From positions 1,984,001 to 2,048,000 of the forward strand of contig NZ_AP027362.1 in NCBI RefSeq assembly GCF_030295935.1: 64,000 bases of DNA, in the 5' to 3' direction. Under the pieces are notes generated by a model. That model worked only from the letters and a program-made list of their open reading frames with translations. It did not search any database and was not told the DNA's origin. The position numbers were made by a program, and so were the translations under genes. Of the stretch, positions 59,699 through 64,000 are shown piece by piece. Position 1 is the first letter of the stretch, and the number at the start of each line of letters is the position of its first letter. Origin of the DNA: Thalassotalea piscium. Its GTDB lineage: Bacteria; Pseudomonadota; Gammaproteobacteria; Enterobacterales; Alteromonadaceae.

Positions 59699-60029
59699 CT
59701 TTTTTTTCCCTTGTGTGTAAGTATTATATATTTATATTTTCAGTGTTCAATTAGTGTTCAATAACTGTTTATTCAACCTTAATTTTAGCAGATAAAATTC
59801 TATCAACAGCAAAATTAAAGCAAATTTATCTTACAATTTTATTACAATATTTTAGAACAGTAAAAAATACAAGTTCGCTTACTTCAAATCTTGTAGCAAA
59901 AAACATATAAAATTTATTATTTTAATTTTAATTCAACACGTTAACTCGAAACAACCTCTTTAAAATAAATTCCAAAAAAATTGAACTTTCTTACTAAAAC
60001 ACAATTTGCAAATAAAAACCAATAAATAC

Positions 60030-60043
60030 TGACCACTTGGTTA
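60030..60043. promoter_or_regulatory. RutR-like operator, receptor side
   Basis: TGACCACTTGGTTA fits TGACCANNTGGTCA with one change in the right half. It lies 332 bases before the Oar-like receptor start, so it would be near that gene's promoter if its leader is long. Confidence 0.55.
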
Positions 60044-60302
60044 AGACAATTTTATAGACTCCTAAATATCCATATATAAACAAAGGTCCTTAAAGCATAT
60101 AACATAACCTTATGAACAGAATATTTTAATACTTATGAGAAATAATAATAACAACCAATATAAATCTAACAAAAGGTTAACATTTACACCGTAAACTGGT
60201 TAAACAGTTATAAAGAGCACTTTTTCTATTTATGTTTTGTATCATAAGTACTATGCTATGGCTAAAACCCAATGTTATTTGAGATTAAAATATAATCAAT
60301 AT

Positions 60303-60316
60303 TGACCTTTTGGTTA
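60303..60316. promoter_or_regulatory. RutR-like operator, tetR side
   Basis: TTGACCTTTTGGTTA, 72 bases before the tetR start, keeps TGACC-N4-GGT. The place fits autoregulation of the regulator and of the nuclease and phosphatase genes after it. Confidence 0.52.
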
Positions 60317-60388
60317 TATGAAATACCAACATTTTAATGACAAAAATGCTTTTGCCTGTTAAAAAGTAATTAATTTAAGACTAATAAA

Positions 60389-61042
60389 ATGACAATTATG
60401 TTTGATAAAAAAGCTGATAAGGCAATAAACAAAAAGCAAGGGAAGATCAGAGTTAAGAGTCAATCTATAATCTTAGCTGCTGCTTCTGATGAGTTTATTT
60501 TACAAGGCTATAAAGGCGCAACAGTCCAATCTATTGCTGATAGAGCCAACTTACCGAAAGCGAATGTGCTTTATTATTTTAAAAACAAGGAAAATATATA
60601 TCATGCAGTGCTTGAAGAAACCCTTGATATGTGGGACCAAGGCATTGGTGACATAGTATATGAAGATGGGCCTAAGCTTGCTATCGAAAAGTTTATAGCT
60701 GCTAAGGTTAAAATGTCTTTCCAACACCCAAGTGCATCAAAAATCTATGCCATGGAGATAATTCAAGGTGCTTTACACTTAAAAGAGTTTGCCCGTACTT
60801 ATCTTAGAAAGTGGGTAAAAGAAAAAGCTAAAATTTTTCAGCAATGGATAGATGAAGGGAAAATGGAAGATATTGATCCAGTAAAATTGATCTTTTTAAT
60901 CTGGTCTAGTACACAACACTACGCAGATTTTGAAACGCAAATTTTATCTGTAATGAATAGGGCTGACTACGAAGAAGAAGACCAGGAACAAGTAACGCAG
61001 TTTTTAACTGAGTTTGTTTTACGTGGTACAGGGATCAAATAA
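60389..61042 (+). CDS. TetR family regulator, RutR-like
   Basis: A 217-residue repressor. The DNA-binding helix-turn-helix (about 25-75) has GYKGATVQSIADRANLPKAN and LYYFKNKENIYHAVLEETL; the C-terminal ligand domain follows RutR closely in layout: FIAAKVKMSFQHPSASKIYA, then AMEIIQGALHL, and LIFLIWSSTQHYADFETQI, where E. coli RutR has ASTQHYADF. RutR senses uracil and thymine. The first gene of a plus-strand run with a secreted EEP enzyme and alkaline phosphatase; a nucleoside-catabolism regulator fits. The ligand is inferred. Confidence 0.85.
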   Translation: MTIMFDKKADKAINKKQGKIRVKSQSIILAAASDEFILQGYKGATVQSIADRANLPKANVLYYFKNKENIYHAVLEETLDMWDQGIGDIVYEDGPKLAIEKFIAAKVKMSFQHPSASKIYAMEIIQGALHLKEFARTYLRKWVKEKAKIFQQWIDEGKMEDIDPVKLIFLIWSSTQHYADFETQILSVMNRADYEEEDQEQVTQFLTEFVLRGTGIK

Positions 61043-61052
61043 GGTTTCACTT

Positions 61053-62252
61053 ATGCTAAAAAATATAACGATTCGATCTGCTATAATATGTACCTTAGCT
61101 TCTATTTTAACGACGACAACTTATGCAATGACTAAAGATACCCTCAGAATTGCGACCTTCAATGTGAGTATGGATGCGTCTAATTATGTAGTCAGTAAAC
61201 CTGATAATGCAACACAGTTAAAAAGCTCAGCTCTTAACCAGGCACTTGATTCACAACATCCGCAGATTAAAAATATTGCTGAAATCATTCAACGTGTGAA
61301 CCCTGATATTATTTTACTTAATGAGTTTGATTATCTTGGACCTACGGATAAAGCGTTAACCAAATTCATTAACCAATACTTACAAAAATCACAAAACAAT
61401 CAATCTCCAATTAATTTTCCGTATTTTTATCAAAATAATGTCAATACTGGTGTTAAAACATCATTTGACTTGAATAACGACGGTAAAATATCGTTACCTG
61501 GCGATACACATGGCTTTGGGCACTTTCCTGGGCAATATGGTATGGCAATTCTTTCTAAATATCCGATTGACTTAGATACTGTGCGTACTTTTCAATTATT
61601 TAAATGGAAAGATATGCCCAACGCATTAAAACCAGTTGATCCCAATACTAACTCTTCTTGGTATAGTGAAGATGCTTGGAATGATTTACGCTTATCATCG
61701 AAGTCTCACTGGGATCTACCTATTAATGTAAACGGCGAAATTATTCATGTGCTAGCGAGCCACCCTACTCCTCCAGTATTTGATGGACCAGAAGATAGAA
61801 ATGGTAAAAGAAATCATGATGAAATTCGCTTTTGGGTTGACTATATAAACAAAGAAAAATCTACCTACATTTATGATGACAAGAATGTTTATGGTGGTTT
61901 GGCTGACAACAGTCGCTTTATTATTTTGGGTGATTTAAATGCGTCAATTGTCGACGGTGATGCAATTAACAGTGGTATAGGTGCGCTTTTACAAAATACT
62001 TTAATCCAAGACCCTGTGCCTGCAAGTGAGGGTGGAGCCTCTCATTCTCTTGATAACGAACATGCAAAAAATCACACCGCTTATTGGCGAATGCGAGCAG
62101 ATTACACCTTACCCTCTGCACATGGGTGGAAAGTAAAAAACTCTGGTGTTTTTTGGCCAAATAAAACGGAAACCACCTATTCCCTTATAAAAGACAGAAG
62201 CGCATCGTCAGATCATCGCTTAGTTTGGGTAGACCTACTACTGACCAAATAA
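61053..62252 (+). CDS. Secreted endonuclease/exonuclease/phosphatase family protein
   Basis: A 399-residue exported EEP-fold metal-dependent phosphodiesterase or phosphatase. ATG 61053 (AAGG upstream) opens a signal peptide ending near TTTYA; the outer frame from 61014 overlaps tetR and is not used. Catalytic parts are IATFNVSMD (N), DIILLNEFD (E, metal), ASHPTPPVFDGPEDRNG (H), ILGDLNASIVDGD (D and N) and SDHRLVWVDLLL (D-H). The substrate (DNA, RNA, nucleotide or lipid) is open; next to alkaline phosphatase and nucleoside genes, a nucleic-acid or nucleotide substrate is the best guess. Confidence 0.85.
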   Translation: MLKNITIRSAIICTLASILTTTTYAMTKDTLRIATFNVSMDASNYVVSKPDNATQLKSSALNQALDSQHPQIKNIAEIIQRVNPDIILLNEFDYLGPTDKALTKFINQYLQKSQNNQSPINFPYFYQNNVNTGVKTSFDLNNDGKISLPGDTHGFGHFPGQYGMAILSKYPIDLDTVRTFQLFKWKDMPNALKPVDPNTNSSWYSEDAWNDLRLSSKSHWDLPINVNGEIIHVLASHPTPPVFDGPEDRNGKRNHDEIRFWVDYINKEKSTYIYDDKNVYGGLADNSRFIILGDLNASIVDGDAINSGIGALLQNTLIQDPVPASEGGASHSLDNEHAKNHTAYWRMRADYTLPSAHGWKVKNSGVFWPNKTETTYSLIKDRSASSDHRLVWVDLLLTK

Positions 62253-62293
62253 ATAACATGGTTACTAATTCAATCACTAAGAGTTAATTAAAT

Positions 62294-63622
62294 ATGAAAA
62301 AAATACTTACGCTGTTCTTGTGTTCAAGTTTAAGTTTCTCATTTGCTGTACAAGCTAATGAACAACCCACAGTAAATAAAATTAAACCTAAAAACATTAT
62401 TATGATTGTTAGCGATGGAATGGGCCCAGCCTACACTACCGCTTACCGTTATTATAATGACGACCCAAATACACCAGAGATTGAAGAAACAGTCTTTGAT
62501 CGACATTTAGTTGGCATGAGTTCAACTTACCCTGCGCCTGTTTCTGGCTATGTAACTGACTCTGCTGCTGGTGCAACAGCGCTTGCAACAGGTGTTAAAA
62601 GTTATAATGGTGCCATTAGTGTTGATGTAAACAAAAAGCCTTTAAAAACAGTATTACAACAAGCCAAAAAGAATGGAAAAAAAACAGGGGTAGTGGTTAC
62701 TTCACAGGTTAACCATGCTACACCAGCGTCATATATTAGTCATAATGAAAGCCGTAGAAACTACAACGCAATAGCAGATAGTTATATCGACAATGGAATT
62801 AATATAGATTTACTACTTGGTGGTGGTACCAACTATTTTGTACGTGAAGATAGAAACCTGATTGACGAATTTAAAGCAAAAGGTTTTGACTATATCGAAA
62901 GTTACGATCAGCTAAATACTATCCGTAGTGACAAATCAGTTATTGGGCTATTCGCGCCTATTGGCTTACCCTGGGCATTAGATGACAGTAACAAATACAG
63001 ACTTTCAGCAATGACCAAGGCTGCAACCGCGCACTTAGAAAATAATAATGGTTACTTTATGTTAATAGAAGCAAGTCAAGTTGATTGGGGCGGACATAGT
63101 AATGACATTGCTTCAGCAATGGCTGAAATGGATGACTTAGCAGAAACACTTATTTATTTAGAGCAATACGTAAAAGAGCACCCTGATACTTTAGTTGTTT
63201 TAACTGCGGATCATAGCACTGGTGGACTTACCTTAGGTGTTGATGGTGAATATAAATGGGAGCCATCAGTGTTTAAAGGTATGAAGCAATCTAGCCATTC
63301 AATTGCCCAAGCGATAGCTGAAAAAGACATTACAGCTGAACAATTAGCTCAAATGCTTACTTTTGCTTTAACCGATGAACAGTTTAGCCAGTTACAAGTG
63401 ATAAAAGAAAATAAAGCGGATGATATTAAAACCTATCAGTTAACTCGCCAGCTATATACAAAAATAAATCAGTTTATTAGTGAGAAAAGTTACACCGGAT
63501 GGACTACAGGTGGACATACAGGGATAGACGTACCCGTATTTGCGTTCGGTAAAGGGCATTCTATATTCAGTAAAAAAATCGATAACACTGATATCGCTAA
63601 AAAAATATTCAAATTACTTTAA
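62294..63622 (+). CDS. Alkaline phosphatase
   Basis: A 442-residue exported PhoA-superfamily phosphomonoesterase. Signal peptide to about residue 22 (FAVQANE). The metal motif IVSDGMGPAYT is at about 38-48, the catalytic serine in TDSAAGATALATG near 87, WGGHSNDI near 265 and TADHSTGGL near 305 bind zinc, and the final TGGHTGIDVPVFAFG completes the site. It releases phosphate from nucleotides and other monoesters in the periplasm. It follows the EEP gene by 41 bases, so one transcript is likely. Confidence 0.94.
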   Translation: MKKILTLFLCSSLSFSFAVQANEQPTVNKIKPKNIIMIVSDGMGPAYTTAYRYYNDDPNTPEIEETVFDRHLVGMSSTYPAPVSGYVTDSAAGATALATGVKSYNGAISVDVNKKPLKTVLQQAKKNGKKTGVVVTSQVNHATPASYISHNESRRNYNAIADSYIDNGINIDLLLGGGTNYFVREDRNLIDEFKAKGFDYIESYDQLNTIRSDKSVIGLFAPIGLPWALDDSNKYRLSAMTKAATAHLENNNGYFMLIEASQVDWGGHSNDIASAMAEMDDLAETLIYLEQYVKEHPDTLVVLTADHSTGGLTLGVDGEYKWEPSVFKGMKQSSHSIAQAIAEKDITAEQLAQMLTFALTDEQFSQLQVIKENKADDIKTYQLTRQLYTKINQFISEKSYTGWTTGGHTGIDVPVFAFGKGHSIFSKKIDNTDIAKKIFKLL

Positions 63623-63644
63623 ATACACTTTTAGTAATAAAGTC

Positions 63645-63671
63645 AAAAAGCACTTCTAGAAGTGCTTTTTT
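63645..63671. terminator. Bidirectional terminator between alkaline phosphatase and MgtC genes
   Basis: AAAAAGCACTTCTAGAAGTGCTTTTTT is one perfect palindrome, with T tracts on both sides, 23 bases after the phosphatase stop. Confidence 0.85.
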
Positions 63672-63676
63672 CATTT

Positions 63677-64000
63677 TTATTCTTTAGAGTTAATTTTTTT
63701 ATCAATAAATCGGCTTGGTTTAGCTTTCCACCTTTGATATTTACTATGAACCCCTCGCGTTAACATTTGAGAATACTCTTCAAGTAAATCAACACCAAAT
63801 AAAATCGAAACCACTAAGCCTGAGAAAACAATTGCAGCAAAGTAATTAGCATGAGAAATGCTAATTCCTATGGCTGATAATATCCAAATTGTCGCCGCAG
63901 AGGTAACACCAACAACAGCCCCGTCTTTTGCCAACATTACACCAGCACCTAAAAAGCCAACCCCTGTAATTACCTGACCAATAATCCTCGACGGATCGGT
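63677..64000 (-). CDS. MgtC/SapB family membrane protein, N-terminus cut by window edge
   Basis: The open frame continues to the right edge. Visible from the N-terminal side: DPSRIIGQVITGVGFLGAG, then GAVVGVTSAATIWILSAIGI, the MgtC/SapB signature with several membrane helices, and a basic, hydrophilic C-terminal tail after LLEEYSQ. About 107 codons are in the window. The family includes virulence-associated MgtC and the SapB/YhiD proteins; the exact role is not known. Confidence 0.85.
   Translation of the reverse strand, partial: TDPSRIIGQVITGVGFLGAGVMLAKDGAVVGVTSAATIWILSAIGISISHANYFAAIVFSGLVVSILFGVDLLEEYSQMLTRGVHSKYQRWKAKPSRFIDKKINSKE

Larger units (their letters stand above)
59699..60388. 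other. Divergent control region between the Oar-like receptor and tetR (690 bp)
   Basis: AT-rich, no open frame. It holds two palindromes of the TGACC-N4-TGGTTA form, at 60030-60043 and 60303-60316, and must contain the promoters of both divergent genes. The roughly 330 bases before the receptor gene show no further clear signal. Confidence 0.65.

Noticed and set aside
61014-61052. Upstream start for the EEP gene
   Set aside because: It overlaps the tetR end; the signal peptide begins at the ATG at 61053, which has a ribosome-binding site.

Overview
The window is ordinary chromosomal DNA of a low-GC marine gammaproteobacterium, most likely order Alteromonadales and close to Colwelliaceae (Colwellia/Thalassotalea-like). 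The signs are a monomeric NADP isocitrate dehydrogenase, the order icd-rluE-nudJ-mnmA-hflD-purB, a ppsA/ppsR divergent pair, the ydbH-ynbE-ydbL trio, and many short non-coding inverted-repeat (MITE-like) elements between genes. No rRNA, phage, plasmid, transposase or CRISPR was seen. Genus-level placement is inference.

Left part (1-9066): a light/singlet-oxygen stress locus. An ECF sigma factor of the RpoE/ECF11 kind and its zinc-cupin anti-sigma ChrR head a minus-strand run with a DUF523/DUF1722 protein, a CPD photolyase, a SnoaL-like protein, an SDR and an FAD amine-oxidase-like protein that runs off the left edge. A second minus-strand cassette (DUF2878, chalcone-isomerase-like, DUF3833 lipoprotein) and a TIGR01777 epimerase sit nearby. 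The sequence TGATCT-N18-TAT lies both in front of rpoE and in front of the epimerase, so both are probably read by this sigma factor.

Middle-left (9137-23802): the envelope lipid-transport trio ydbH-ynbE-ydbL; a REP/BIME-like palindromic array of about 700 bp; a tRNA-Ser(UGA) whose 3' end plus terminator is duplicated in tandem; monomeric icd; rluE; a nudJ gene broken by a 162-bp MITE; mnmA, hflD and purB; a second copy of the same MITE just before the ribosomal oxygenase gene roxA; a GNAT protein; and leucine dehydrogenase.

Middle (23912-44020): an orphan periplasmic binding protein, a YdiJ-type FAD/Fe-S 2-hydroxyacid dehydrogenase, an iron alcohol dehydrogenase next to a pyruvate-decarboxylase-like enzyme, ppsA and ppsR, two class I DAHP synthases, a low-molecular-weight phosphatase, a small lipoprotein, a chromosomal class D (OXA-type) beta-lactamase, a 7TM-DISM/EAL c-di-GMP phosphodiesterase and a STAS-like small protein. 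MITE-like elements of two further families lie in the gaps.

Right part (44377-63622): a large nucleoside and nucleic-acid scavenging region. It holds add, deoD, a TonB-dependent receptor, deoB, udk, nupC, deoC, tdk, upp, deoA and cdd, an Oar-like TonB receptor, a RutR-like TetR regulator, a secreted endonuclease/exonuclease/phosphatase-fold enzyme and an alkaline phosphatase. Palindromes of the form TGACC-N4-TGGT(C/T) lie before deoB, before cdd-deoA and twice between the Oar-like receptor and the regulator. They resemble the known RutR operator. Together these genes read as one route: external phosphodiester cleavage, dephosphorylation, outer-membrane uptake, inner-membrane nucleoside transport and salvage or catabolism, under one pyrimidine-type regulator. 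The window ends in a partial MgtC/SapB membrane protein.
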